DNA of 19,353 nt from Bacillota bacterium (GTDB taxonomy: Bacteria > Bacillota > Clostridia > Acetivibrionales > DSM-1351), in assembly GCA_023391425.1 (NCBI GenBank), contig JAEWAX010000036.1, positions 1 through 19,353 of the forward strand, given 5' to 3'. Below, one piece after another: positions 7,857-16,590 of the stretch (position 1 is its first letter; every line of letters begins with the position of its first letter). A model generated the notes under the pieces. That model did no database searches and was not told the DNA's origin. It worked only from the letters and a program-made list of their open reading frames with translations. Both the position numbers and the translations under genes were made by a program.

Positions 7857-9122
7857 CTATAAATGTTCATTTTCTTCAACTTTATCTTCTTTTTGTTCAT
7901 TAGCATAAATAATATATGGAAACGAGGGTACCAACAAAAACAATATAAATCCAAACTCATAAGCACTGATTATTGGATTAATAAAACCGAATATGGATAC
8001 ATATAGTAGTATTATTACTATATAATTACCATAGTCATTATGATTCCATAATTTAATCATATTTTTAAACTTTAAAATAATAAAAATAAAAATTGGTAAA
8101 CTTCCAATAAGACCAAATGCACCTAATAAATCAAACCAAGTGCTATGGTTACCAATAGCATACTCCGTATTATTGCTCCATATTCTCCCAAATAATGGGC
8201 TATTAAAAAAACAATTTACAGATTTCATATACAAATCAAGTCTATTAATAGTTTCACTTCCAAAATTATTACTTGTAAGTCCTTGAGCAAAATCTAATAT
8301 CTTACCATAAGAAGCTAGCCCCTGAGGTAAATTATTTGCTATAATAATCAAAAAATAACCCACTTGTGCTCTGAAGATGATTATAAGTACACTGGAAATC
8401 ACTCCTATAAGCATTAGCCATTTCAAGTTTTTAAACGATATTAATGAGATTGCCGAAAGAAATATTGCGAAAATAATTGCAATTGTATATGAAGCCTTTA
8501 TAATAAATATGAAATTTACGATATATAGTATTAGCAAAAAGGTTTTATACCGTATGCTAACAGATTTTTTGGTTTTAAGTAAGTAAATAACTGAAACCAT
8601 AATCATTACAGAAGCGTACACATAACTATACCCTCCAATTCCCATCTGAGCGTATTCTTTGCTCTCCATCGATCCTGTAGCTAAAATTCTACTCGCCATA
8701 GGGTATTGTAGTAATTTAAAAATACTATTTAGTGATCCTATAAGAATACAAAATAGAGATACCATGCACCCTTTTCCTAATAATATATTATTATCTATAG
8801 CTTTGTAGTAGCTGAATATCAAAGCCCCAAGAAAAAACAGTGGTACATCGATGAAAAATGAGCTTGCTCCTGATAGTCCATATTCCCATACCCCAAGAAT
8901 CAATAGTAATAACATATATATATACCAAACCAAAAACCATTTGTTCCAACTTATGCTCTTAAAAAGACAATTCCAATCTGCCGTTACTATCCAACTAATC
9001 AGAAGTAAAAATAAAAATGTCTTCCCAGTGACTACTTGTACCTTAGGCATACAGAACCAAATGCATATCAAAATAAATACACTAGAATTTATTTTGCTAG
9101 CTTGTTCTCTTTTTATAACCAT
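7857..9122 (-). CDS. wzy: Wzy-like O-antigen/EPS polymerase, membrane protein
   Basis: A 421-residue polytopic protein with about 10-12 hydrophobic segments covering almost the whole chain and a charged C-terminal tail. Between two late segments is GNHSTWFDLLGAFGLIGSLP (residues ~325-344), the typical N-H-x5-L...G-x-x-G loop of O-antigen polymerases and ligases. A larger extracytoplasmic loop around residues 265-325 matches the family layout. Wzy joins flipped repeat units on the outer membrane face. Identification rests on topology, this motif and the operon setting, because Wzy proteins diverge strongly. The ATG at 9122 follows GGGGATGGTG. An unrelated ligase-fold protein lies on the other strand at the far end of the locus, so which one polymerises is not settled. 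Confidence 0.78.
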   Translation of the reverse strand: MVIKREQASKINSSVFILICIWFCMPKVQVVTGKTFLFLLLISWIVTADWNCLFKSISWNKWFLVWYIYMLLLLILGVWEYGLSGASSFFIDVPLFFLGALIFSYYKAIDNNILLGKGCMVSLFCILIGSLNSIFKLLQYPMASRILATGSMESKEYAQMGIGGYSYVYASVMIMVSVIYLLKTKKSVSIRYKTFLLILYIVNFIFIIKASYTIAIIFAIFLSAISLISFKNLKWLMLIGVISSVLIIIFRAQVGYFLIIIANNLPQGLASYGKILDFAQGLTSNNFGSETINRLDLYMKSVNCFFNSPLFGRIWSNNTEYAIGNHSTWFDLLGAFGLIGSLPIFIFIILKFKNMIKLWNHNDYGNYIVIILLYVSIFGFINPIISAYEFGFILFLLVPSFPYIIYANEQKEDKVEENEHL

Positions 9123-9170
9123 TATATTACACCATCCCCAACTAATTATCTCTTCTCTTTATAGCATTTT

Positions 9171-10376
9171 TTACTTTTCAAATAATGATAATGAAAATTC
9201 ATGAATTCTTGTACATTGAATATTCCAGTTTTTATTATTAATAATAAAATTCTTAGCATCTTCACCAAAATCATTAAGTTGTGTTTGATCAATTGAAATA
9301 ACATGTTTAATCATAGAAGCCAAACATTGTGCTGATTCATTTTCAACTATAAATAAATACGGAAAATAATCATCAGTTATTCCATTTAGTTTTGTAGTAA
9401 TCACAGGAGTACCACTTGTCATATATTCAAGTAATTTAGATGGGAAAGTATATAAGCTAATCATTTCTGTGGTCGGTCTTGGATTTGCTAAAATGTCTGC
9501 TTCTTTCTGAGCTTTTACAACCACCTCATTTGAAACTAATCCTTTATATACTATACGGTGGTCTTCCTTAGCTTCTAAAAGTACATAATCTCGTAATGGT
9601 CCATCACCATATATATGAAGACTTATTGACTTTTCATTTATAAGTTTAATGGCTTGAATTAACGTTCTAATTCCATTGTATTCATATAAGGCTCCGGCAA
9701 AAAGAATTACTTTTGAATCACTTTCTTTCTTTTGAATCTTTTGGTTTTCTTTACTTACATTTTCATAATCAACACCACCTTCAACAACTATGTATGGTAT
9801 CGATTTTGCATATTTCTCTACTGAATTTTTGTTTACCGCAACAATGCCGTCAAATGCTTTTAAGTTTATTTCAGAGATTTTCTCCATCGCATTCCATATT
9901 GTTTTCTGGATACCTTGCCTACAATTTAAATCTATTAATGGATCTGCCAATAAACATATTATTTTACACTTGAATACTTTTTTCAAGATTATAGATGGTA
10001 TAGATATATGGGGATGATAGTTGTAACAATACACAATCTTATTACTAGTATTTCTATTCTTTATGCCCCAATGCATTGAAAATAAAATAGTATTTAGGAT
10101 TTGAGTTACCTGTTTTATATACGGAATATTTACAAATGGAATTAGTACGGTTCTAATCCCATTTGATATATTCTTCTTTCTATAATTTACTAAAATTCTT
10201 TTAACAACAGGGAATGGTGCTGTTGGTGTAATAGATACAACATCCATAACATTATTGCATTTTGATTGCAACCCTTTTATAATACTCAATTGCATTTTGT
10301 TACCTGCTATAGATGCACCTTTATTCTCTACACAAAAATCAAAATCCATAGCATATCCTAAATATAAGATTCTCAA
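9171..10376 (-). CDS. Glycosyltransferase family 4 (GT-B fold)
   Basis: A 401-residue GT-B glycosyltransferase. The C-terminal half shows the donor domain: VILFAGALYEYNGIRTLIQ (residues ~223-241), then LHIYGDGPLRDY, ADILANPRPTTE, and FPSKLLEYMTSGTPVI with Glu317, the usual family-4 nucleotide-sugar site. The N-terminal half (MRILYLGYAMDF...GNKMQLSIIKGL) is the acceptor domain. The start is TTG at 10376 with GTAGG 9 nt upstream; a nearby ATG runs straight into TGA and cannot be used. It sits between another GT4 gene and the polymerase. Sugar specificity cannot be read from the sequence. Confidence 0.88.
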   Translation of the reverse strand: MRILYLGYAMDFDFCVENKGASIAGNKMQLSIIKGLQSKCNNVMDVVSITPTAPFPVVKRILVNYRKKNISNGIRTVLIPFVNIPYIKQVTQILNTILFSMHWGIKNRNTSNKIVYCYNYHPHISIPSIILKKVFKCKIICLLADPLIDLNCRQGIQKTIWNAMEKISEINLKAFDGIVAVNKNSVEKYAKSIPYIVVEGGVDYENVSKENQKIQKKESDSKVILFAGALYEYNGIRTLIQAIKLINEKSISLHIYGDGPLRDYVLLEAKEDHRIVYKGLVSNEVVVKAQKEADILANPRPTTEMISLYTFPSKLLEYMTSGTPVITTKLNGITDDYFPYLFIVENESAQCLASMIKHVISIDQTQLNDFGEDAKNFIINNKNWNIQCTRIHEFSLSLFEK

Positions 10377-10440
10377 ATCACATACCTACTTTCATTTTTT
10401 TAAGACAACTTATTCTTCATATAATTTAACAAAAGTATTT

Positions 10441-11451
10441 TTAATCCACGGAATCAGAACTTACTACTAATAGCTTTTTCATATAATTAAATAATTCATT
10501 TGAATCAAAAGGATTAAAAAAGTATGCATACTTATACCCGTCCAATATCTCATGTGAAAAATCACAATCTGAAGCTAATATTGGAGACCCGTGCATTTTA
10601 GCCTCAAGCAGAGGCAACCCAAAAGTTTCAATATATGAAGGAAATATAAGTATTGATTTACTATAATAATCATAAACCTCTTCCAAACTAATCTGTCCAA
10701 TAAATTCTACTGGTAAGTTATATTCATTAACCAATTTATATAGTTTCTCTACGTTCTTATTTTCATTACCATTTAGTGTAAATAGAACTCTATAGTTTGA
10801 AATATTTTGTTTTTTTAATTTTTTCAACGCCTCAGTAATTATACAATGGTTTTTATAAATCATTCCACTTGCAGGATAAATAAATAATTTTTTTTCCGCA
10901 TCTTCTTGTTCATAAAACTTCTTTACATCTATATTTAACTCCGGCTGTTTTATCTCAAATTTATTAGAATCAACTCCAACTATTTTTATACATGTATCTT
11001 TCATCCATTTTGTTTGAACTATAACCTTATCAGCTTTTTTTATTGAACTAAATATCATCTTACATATTAAATTCTGGTAAACCCAGAATTTAATATTTTC
11101 TGTCATCCTATATCTCTTTTTAATAAAAGGCAAAGGCTGGTGTAAATACAATGTCTGTTTTATTTTTAATTTTCTTACGAGTACATTTTGCAATGATAGA
11201 ACTTCATTTATTTTATATCTACCAACTATTTTATGGGCTACAAATGTATCAAAATACAGCCTATGAAACCAACTCTTTTTTACCCAAGGGTACTTCATAA
11301 CTTTTATATTATCAGTTTCTACTAAATCAGGAGTGCTAATAACAAAAAACCATTTGTTATTTTTATCATTAACAGCTTTTTCATAATATTGTTTTAATAT
11401 AGTTAGTGCTCCTCCACCTTCAGCAGGGACGTCGAAAACCATTATATTCAT
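10441..11451 (-). CDS. Glycosyltransferase family 4 (GT-B fold)
   Basis: A 336-residue GT-B enzyme. The donor domain begins near LFIYPASGMIYKNH (residues ~189-202) and carries the E-x7-E signature, IETFGLPLLEAKMHGSPIL with Glu275 and Glu283, followed by SDCDFSHEIL. The N-terminal domain holds a VPAEGGGALTIL glycine-rich loop. The ATG at 11451 overlaps the TGA of the upstream 2-epimerase gene as ATGA and has GGAG 7 nt upstream; the in-frame GTG at 11463 lies on that ribosome site and is less likely. The overlap suggests translational coupling to the sugar-nucleotide cassette. Expected to extend the lipid-linked repeat unit. Confidence 0.88.
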   Translation of the reverse strand: MNIMVFDVPAEGGGALTILKQYYEKAVNDKNNKWFFVISTPDLVETDNIKVMKYPWVKKSWFHRLYFDTFVAHKIVGRYKINEVLSLQNVLVRKLKIKQTLYLHQPLPFIKKRYRMTENIKFWVYQNLICKMIFSSIKKADKVIVQTKWMKDTCIKIVGVDSNKFEIKQPELNIDVKKFYEQEDAEKKLFIYPASGMIYKNHCIITEALKKLKKQNISNYRVLFTLNGNENKNVEKLYKLVNEYNLPVEFIGQISLEEVYDYYSKSILIFPSYIETFGLPLLEAKMHGSPILASDCDFSHEILDGYKYAYFFNPFDSNELFNYMKKLLVVSSDSVD

Positions 11452-12575
11452 GACTTTCTCCACACCATTCTATTCACAATACCAGTATAACTCTGGATAA
11501 GTTTAACCACCTTCACACTGACATTCTCATCTATATAGTTAGGCACATCAATACCTAAGTCATTATTGCTATCCATCCCAACAGCCATATCTACTGCTTG
11601 TAAGACTTGCTCAGTTGTAATGCTACCGATGACAAAATTCCCCTTATCTAAAGCCTCTGGGCGTTCTGTACTGGTTCTTACTGATACAGATGGAAATTTA
11701 AAATATGATGCTTCTTCAGCTATAGTTCCACTGTCGGAAACAACACAAAAAGCATTTAACTGTAAATTATTATAGTCTGAAAAACCAAAAGGCTGTAGGC
11801 TTTGTACATTAGCGTGAAACTTAAAATTACGTTGTTCAATAAATTTTTTACTCCTTGGATGAGTACTATATATTACAGGTATATTATAATTTTCAGCCAT
11901 TGCATTAACAGCATTCATTAGAGCTAAAAAGTTTTGTTCATTATCAATGTTCTCTTCTCTATGAGCAGAAAGCAAAATATATTGGCCTTTTTTCATTCCT
12001 AAACTTTCAAGAACCTTGCTATCTTTAATCTTTTTCATATTTACTGCTAAAACCTCTGCCATAGGTGAACCTACCACATACGTTCTATCTTGTGGTACAC
12101 CTTCATAGTTTAGATATCGCCTTGCATGTTCTGTATAGCACATGTTTACATCACTTGTATGATCAACGATTCTTCTGTTGATTTCTTCAGGGAGATTTTC
12201 ATCAAAGCATCTATTACCAGCTTCCATATGAAAAATAGGTATTTTAAGTCTCTTTGCAGATATAACACTAAGACATGAGTTAGTATCTCCTAGTACAAGA
12301 ACTGCATCTGGCTTTACCTTCGTCATTAGCTCGTATGATTTAGCAATAACATTCCCCATGGTTTGTCCAAGATTTTCACCTACAACACCCAGGTAATAAT
12401 CTGGTACTCTGAGACCAAGCTCTTCAAAAAACACCTCATTAAGCGTATAATCATAATTTTGACCTGTATGAACTAATATATGTTCAAAGTATTTATCGCA
12501 CTTTTTAATAATCTCTGATAATTTAATAATTTCTGGACGTGTTCCCACTATTGTCATTACTTTTAGTTTACTCAA
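11448..12575 (-). CDS. wecB: UDP-GlcNAc 2-epimerase family (WecB/FnlC/CapG-like), non-hydrolysing
   Basis: A soluble epimerase of about 375 residues, full length for the family. It opens with KVMTIVGTRPEIIKLS and contains HTGQNYD, GDTNS (Asp97), HMEAGNRCFDENLPEE (Glu118, Glu130/131), SAHREEN (His205) and SDSGTIAEEASYF. These match the catalytic acids and histidine of E. coli WecB. The family inverts C2 of UDP-2-acetamido sugars. Because it directly follows an FnlA-type dehydratase and a reductase, the likely substrate is the 6-deoxy-L-sugar made by them, not UDP-GlcNAc itself. I chose the TTG at 12575, 8 nt after AGAGGAG; the GTG at 12584 lies inside that ribosome site. Formation of UDP-ManNAc as in WecB remains the alternative. 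Confidence 0.9.
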   Translation of the reverse strand: MSKLKVMTIVGTRPEIIKLSEIIKKCDKYFEHILVHTGQNYDYTLNEVFFEELGLRVPDYYLGVVGENLGQTMGNVIAKSYELMTKVKPDAVLVLGDTNSCLSVISAKRLKIPIFHMEAGNRCFDENLPEEINRRIVDHTSDVNMCYTEHARRYLNYEGVPQDRTYVVGSPMAEVLAVNMKKIKDSKVLESLGMKKGQYILLSAHREENIDNEQNFLALMNAVNAMAENYNIPVIYSTHPRSKKFIEQRNFKFHANVQSLQPFGFSDYNNLQLNAFCVVSDSGTIAEEASYFKFPSVSVRTSTERPEALDKGNFVIGSITTEQVLQAVDMAVGMDSNNDLGIDVPNYIDENVSVKVVKLIQSYTGIVNRMVWRKS

Positions 12576-12583
12576 AATTGTCA

Positions 12584-12590
12584 CTCCTCT
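12584..12590 (-). promoter_or_regulatory. Ribosome binding site deciding the 2-epimerase start
   Basis: AGAGGAG on the minus strand, 8 nt before the TTG at 12575-12573. It overlaps the GTG at 12584 and makes that codon an unlikely start. The site also overlaps the end of the reductase gene (stop 12591-12589). Confidence 0.7.
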
Positions 12591-13443
12591 ATCGAAAATA
12601 ATGTGGATAAAGCCCCTTATGGCTGTAAATCCATTCCTGCATCTCTATCACCATCTGTTCGTAACTTGGCACTTCAAATTGGAAATCCCTCCTATTATTA
12701 ATAAGAGATTTATTTAAATCTACTGTATCACTTGGTAAAATAGTAACACTTCCATTTCGCATATGTTTATTAAATAATCCAATCAAACCATACTTACTTA
12801 TACTTGTATTGTTTACGAGATTATATATTCCGGTTAGATTTTCAGTTGCAGCTTTTTCCATTGCTTTAGCCAGTGTTAATGTTGTAACTCCTGTCCATAT
12901 TGCTTTAGAATAGCCCCTTATAGTCCCCTGTTGCTTCATAAACCAATTAAAAAGCCCAATTCCATCCTCTTTCATATCAGGACCAATTATTGAATTCCTA
13001 AATGTAAGATTCTTATCATCTTCTACTTCACCTAATGCTTTTGTTCTATCATAGAAAGTTCTACCATCAGGAAAGCTATTTTCACTATAAGAACCTAACT
13101 TTCCAGAGAAAACACAGTCGGTGCTCATATGAATAAGCTTAGTATTAGTATTTCTAAGTGTATCTGCAATAAAGTGTGGTAGAAAGCTATTAATATATAC
13201 TGCTTTGGATGTCTCTTTATCACATGCTTGATTTAAAATACCTATGCAATTGATAACTACATCATACTCTAACTTCTGAAGCATTGATATCATAAAATCT
13301 CTATCCATAACATCTCCTGCAATGTTTTTGCAATACGGAAATGGCTTCATAGAAAATGCTGTTACATCATGACCTTGTTCATTCAAATATAAGGAAATAG
13401 TATGACCCGCCATACCAGTTGCCCCAAGTATAAGAATTTTCAT
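12589..13443 (-). CDS. RmlD-like SDR reductase, cupin-less partner of the FnlA cassette
   Basis: A 284-residue SDR of the RmlD (dTDP-4-dehydrorhamnose reductase) type. GATGMAG at residues 7-13 binds NAD(P)H, STDCVFSG is the core strand, and YDRTK (Tyr131, Lys135) is the catalytic pair. It sits where CapF/FnlB/WbjC is expected, between the dehydratase and the 2-epimerase. CapF is ~370 residues and carries a C-terminal cupin that inverts C3 before reduction; that domain is absent here. The arrangement matches the cassette known for UDP-L-RhaNAc and UDP-L-QuiNAc (WbvB/WbvR/WbvD of Vibrio cholerae O37; FnlA-QnlA-QnlB in enteric bacteria). I infer a C4-keto reductase. The ATG has GAGGT 7 nt upstream and follows the dehydratase stop by 4 nt. 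Confidence 0.86.
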   Translation of the reverse strand: MKILILGATGMAGHTISLYLNEQGHDVTAFSMKPFPYCKNIAGDVMDRDFMISMLQKLEYDVVINCIGILNQACDKETSKAVYINSFLPHFIADTLRNTNTKLIHMSTDCVFSGKLGSYSENSFPDGRTFYDRTKALGEVEDDKNLTFRNSIIGPDMKEDGIGLFNWFMKQQGTIRGYSKAIWTGVTTLTLAKAMEKAATENLTGIYNLVNNTSISKYGLIGLFNKHMRNGSVTILPSDTVDLNKSLINNRRDFQFEVPSYEQMVIEMQEWIYSHKGLYPHYFR

Positions 13444-13447
13444 TCGT

Positions 13448-14467
13448 TTACCTCGCCCATTTTGCTAGCTCTTCTTTTATATATTCAAGCTCTAATAGCT
13501 TTTCTTTAATTTGTTCTACATTTAATTGTTCTGTGTTATGAGAATTATATTCGTTGTCTATAGACAATTTTTCATTTCCTATTTCAAAATACTTTTCATA
13601 ATTAAGATCTCTTTTATCAGCTGGTACTCTAAAAAAGTTTGTCATGTCCTCTGCATGAATATATTCTTCCTTGGTTAATAGTGTTTCATATAATTTTTCT
13701 CCATGTCGAGTTCCTATTATCTTTATTTCATTATCTGCATGAAAAAGTTCCTTTACTGCCTGAGCTAAATCTTTTATGGTACTGGAAGGTGATTTTTGAA
13801 CCATAATATCCCCTGATTCACCATTCTCAAAGGCGAATACCACAAGCTTCACAGCCTCCTCAAGACTCATAAGGAACCTGGTCATTTCCGGGTTAGTTAC
13901 AGTTAATGGCTTTCCACTTTTAATTTGCTCAACAAATAAAGGAATTACTGAGCCGCGAGATGCCATAACATTTCCATATCTTGTACCACAAATTACTGTT
14001 TTTTCTGGTGATACTGTCTTTGATTTAGCTACAAACACCTTTTCCATCATAGCTTTAGAAATTCCCATAGCATTTATTGGATAAGCCGCCTTGTCTGTAG
14101 ATAGGCAAATAACCTTTTTAACCCCACTTTCAATGGCAGCAGTTAATACATTATCAGTACCAAGTACATTGGTCTTTACAGCTTCAATAGGAAAAAACTC
14201 ACATGATGGAACCTGCTTTAATGCTGCTGCATGAAATATATAATCTACACCATACATAGCATTTTTTACAGAGGCTAAATCTCGTACATCTCCTATATAA
14301 AACTTAACTTTGTCATTATTATATAGTTTTCGCATATCATCTTGTTTCTTTTCATCTCGAGAAAATATACGTATTTCACCAATATCTGTACTCAAAAATC
14401 TTTTTAATACTGCGTTTCCAAAAGAGCCGGTACCACCGGTAATTAATAAGGTCTTATTTTTGAACAT
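13448..14467 (-). CDS. fnlA: UDP-GlcNAc 4,6-dehydratase/5-epimerase (FnlA/CapE/WbjB type)
   Basis: A 339-residue extended SDR with the Rossmann motif TGGTGSFG near the N-terminus. CLSTDKAAYP carries Asp125 and Lys126, and MGISK carries Met134 in place of the usual catalytic Tyr, with Lys138. This Asp-Lys-Met arrangement is the hallmark of CapE/FnlA-type inverting dehydratases. The reaction removes water across C4-C6 of UDP-GlcNAc and inverts C5, giving a 4-keto-6-deoxy-L-hexosamine nucleotide. The ATG at 14467 gives the family-typical MFKNK start and has GGAG 9 nt upstream; the ATG at 14482 adds five residues, overlaps the glycosyltransferase gene and has no spaced ribosome site. It is the first gene of a three-enzyme cassette. 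Confidence 0.93.
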   Translation of the reverse strand: MFKNKTLLITGGTGSFGNAVLKRFLSTDIGEIRIFSRDEKKQDDMRKLYNNDKVKFYIGDVRDLASVKNAMYGVDYIFHAAALKQVPSCEFFPIEAVKTNVLGTDNVLTAAIESGVKKVICLSTDKAAYPINAMGISKAMMEKVFVAKSKTVSPEKTVICGTRYGNVMASRGSVIPLFVEQIKSGKPLTVTNPEMTRFLMSLEEAVKLVVFAFENGESGDIMVQKSPSSTIKDLAQAVKELFHADNEIKIIGTRHGEKLYETLLTKEEYIHAEDMTNFFRVPADKRDLNYEKYFEIGNEKLSIDNEYNSHNTEQLNVEQIKEKLLELEYIKEELAKWAR

Positions 14468-14472
14468 ATCCT

Positions 14473-15711
14473 TCAACTCCATCCTTTTTTAATGTAACTA
14501 TCAGTTAAAAATTTATCCATTCTTTTTAATAACCTATCTCTATCAAAATTCTGTTTGCTATACTCATAAGCATTCTGAGCAATTTGTGACAATTCATTCT
14601 TTGATTTAGATTTTAGTTCAATTATTTTTATTGCTAACATTTCTGCATCCCCTGCGTCACTGCAAACACCAGCATTTGCATCTGATATAACTTTTTGTAT
14701 TTCACCGTCTGCCGATACTATTACAGGAATGCCACAAGCAAGGCATGATTGTGTTTTCGCTGGTAATGTTATGGAGAATGCTCTGCTTTTTGACAAGCAT
14801 ATTAGTGTCGCATCGCAGACAGCCATAAATTCTGAAATCCTTGTTGGAGGTTGTTTTTCAACAAAATTAAACATATCTGAAACATAATATTCTTTTGTCA
14901 TATTAATTAGTGCCTCTTTAAACCGTCCATCACCTACTATATTGAATCGAACAGCCGTATTTGCTTTCTTTAGAATTTTGGCGGTCTTAGGTAATATGTC
15001 TAAACCCTGTGCAACACCAATATTACCAGCAAAAATAATATTAAATGTACTATCTTGAGGTATTTCTGGTACCAATACTGTCTCTCTGTCAAATTGGACA
15101 TAAAAGTCTTCTGCATATTGTGGCCAAAACTCAATCTTATCTATAGGTACCCCACGTTTATTTATTGCTTTTATAAAACTTTCTGATGCTGTGAAGATTC
15201 TATCGCATCGTTTATAAATATAATCAACCATAAGACCAATGGAATTTAGAATAAGTCTGCTTTTTATACCAGCAGCAATCTCCACATTTTCAGGCCACAA
15301 ATCCGTTACATATAAGTAACATGGGATATTTCTTTTTTTTGCATACCATACCCCTGGTAATGCTTGTGTCATCGGAGATACCTCAAAAACAAATACATAA
15401 TAAGCTTTTATTCTAGTGAATAGCTTCCAAAAGAATCCTGATACAACAAAGGATAAGTAATTTAATACAAGCATAATTGCATTGTTTCCTCTTGGTATTA
15501 GTGGAATTCTAATAATCTCAATTCCTTTGTAAGTTTCTTTTCTCTTTTTAAACAACCCATACCCCTTATAATATTTGCCTTGAGGGTAATTCGGAATACC
15601 AGTCAAAACTGTTACTTTATAACCCTTTTTCACCCATTCAGTACAAATATCATTTATACGGAATTGTTCGGGGTAGAAATATTGTGCAATAACTAAAATA
15701 TGCCTTTCCAA
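14473..15711 (-). CDS. wbuB: WbuB-like glycosyltransferase (GT4)
   Basis: A 412-residue GT-B enzyme whose N-terminus (LVIAQYFYPEQFRINDI, TGIPNYPQGKYY) and middle DLWPENV (residues ~137-143) match WbuB. That glycosyltransferase accompanies fnlA cassettes in enterobacterial O-antigen loci and transfers L-FucNAc or L-QuiNAc to the lipid-linked first sugar. The donor-domain region LPAKTQSCLACGIPVI (residues ~316-331) has Gln-Ser-Cys where many GT4 enzymes have an acidic residue. The start is TTG at 15711, with GCGGA 7 nt upstream. It is directly followed by fnlA (5 bp gap), which supports use of the cassette product as donor. It probably makes the second sugar linkage, after the initiating transferase. 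Confidence 0.88.
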   Translation of the reverse strand: MERHILVIAQYFYPEQFRINDICTEWVKKGYKVTVLTGIPNYPQGKYYKGYGLFKKRKETYKGIEIIRIPLIPRGNNAIMLVLNYLSFVVSGFFWKLFTRIKAYYVFVFEVSPMTQALPGVWYAKKRNIPCYLYVTDLWPENVEIAAGIKSRLILNSIGLMVDYIYKRCDRIFTASESFIKAINKRGVPIDKIEFWPQYAEDFYVQFDRETVLVPEIPQDSTFNIIFAGNIGVAQGLDILPKTAKILKKANTAVRFNIVGDGRFKEALINMTKEYYVSDMFNFVEKQPPTRISEFMAVCDATLICLSKSRAFSITLPAKTQSCLACGIPVIVSADGEIQKVISDANAGVCSDAGDAEMLAIKIIELKSKSKNELSQIAQNAYEYSKQNFDRDRLLKRMDKFLTDSYIKKGWS

Positions 15712-15726
15712 ATTATTATCCGCCCT

Positions 15727-16590
15727 TCACTTCTCTGTCATCATAATTGATTCTCTTAAATCCCTAATCCTATAAATCTCTTTATATTCGCTCATACTCT
15801 TCTCATAAACCAAATTCCCAAATACCTTATTTATCACACCTACAAACTTACTCAAAACTATCAAAAAAGGATTAAATATCTTTGTAAGTTTTATGTTCTT
15901 TCCATGTGTCTCAGCTATTAACTTCACCATTTCAGCTGTCTTCACATACTCACCATTCTGTGGAAAAAACAAGCCGCTCTCAGCGTTATCAATCATAAGG
16001 TGAATGAATTCACAAAGATTATCTATATGAAGCATGCTTCTCTGATTATTCATATCAGGAAAAACAGGCATCTTCTGCGCATAGCTGGCCAATATGGGAT
16101 AATTACCTTTTGAGCTTTTTCCATAAATCATCGGCGGTCTGAGCACAACAATTCTGAATCCATCACTCTCCAAAGCTTTTATACCTTCCTCGGCCTGAAG
16201 CTTACTATTTCCATAAAAATTAGTTGGCTCTGGAATAGTATTCTTGTCGATTATTCTTTTTTGATTAATACAACTACTGTCACCATAAACTATAATACTG
16301 CTCATAAATATGAACTGCCCGACGCCATCATTCTTTGCTTTTTTAGCAACTTCAATAGTTAAGTCACGATTTACTTTATAATATAAATCTTCCATTTTAG
16401 GATCCGCAGACACATGTGCTATCCCTGCAACGTGGAACACTACATCATATTGTGAAAAATCCTTTTCCTTCCATAAGCCGTCTATCATATCTACAGTATC
16501 AACAGAGTATTTATCCGGCCATTGTATCACCCATTTTTCAAATGAAGTACCAATATAGCTATTGGCACCAGTTATAAGTATTTTTTTCAT
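15727..16590 (-). CDS. NAD-dependent epimerase/reductase, extended SDR
   Basis: A 287-residue extended SDR. TGANSYIGTSF (residues 7-17) is the NAD(P) motif; HVAGIAHV, SSIIVYG and YGNSK (Tyr126, Lys130) are the core, and VLRPPMIYG is the C-terminal substrate-domain signature. It overlaps the sugar transferase gene by 4 bp (ATGA), so the two are probably made together. This pair is common in EPS loci. Homologues act as UDP-GlcNAc/GalNAc C4 epimerases, or as 4-keto reductases giving QuiNAc (WbpV type). The latter would need a WbpM-type dehydratase that is not in this window. The most cautious reading is an enzyme that tailors the first sugar of the repeat unit. Confidence 0.85.
   Translation of the reverse strand: MKKILITGANSYIGTSFEKWVIQWPDKYSVDTVDMIDGLWKEKDFSQYDVVFHVAGIAHVSADPKMEDLYYKVNRDLTIEVAKKAKNDGVGQFIFMSSIIVYGDSSCINQKRIIDKNTIPEPTNFYGNSKLQAEEGIKALESDGFRIVVLRPPMIYGKSSKGNYPILASYAQKMPVFPDMNNQRSMLHIDNLCEFIHLMIDNAESGLFFPQNGEYVKTAEMVKLIAETHGKNIKLTKIFNPFLIVLSKFVGVINKVFGNLVYEKSMSEYKEIYRIRDLRESIMMTEK

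Noticed and set aside
8851..9204. Plus-strand open frame of 117 codons opposite the polymerase gene
   Set aside because: Lies antisense to a clear membrane-protein gene, has no family features and no ribosome site; a shadow of the real frame. The other plus-strand frames between 390 and 16815 were rejected for the same reason.
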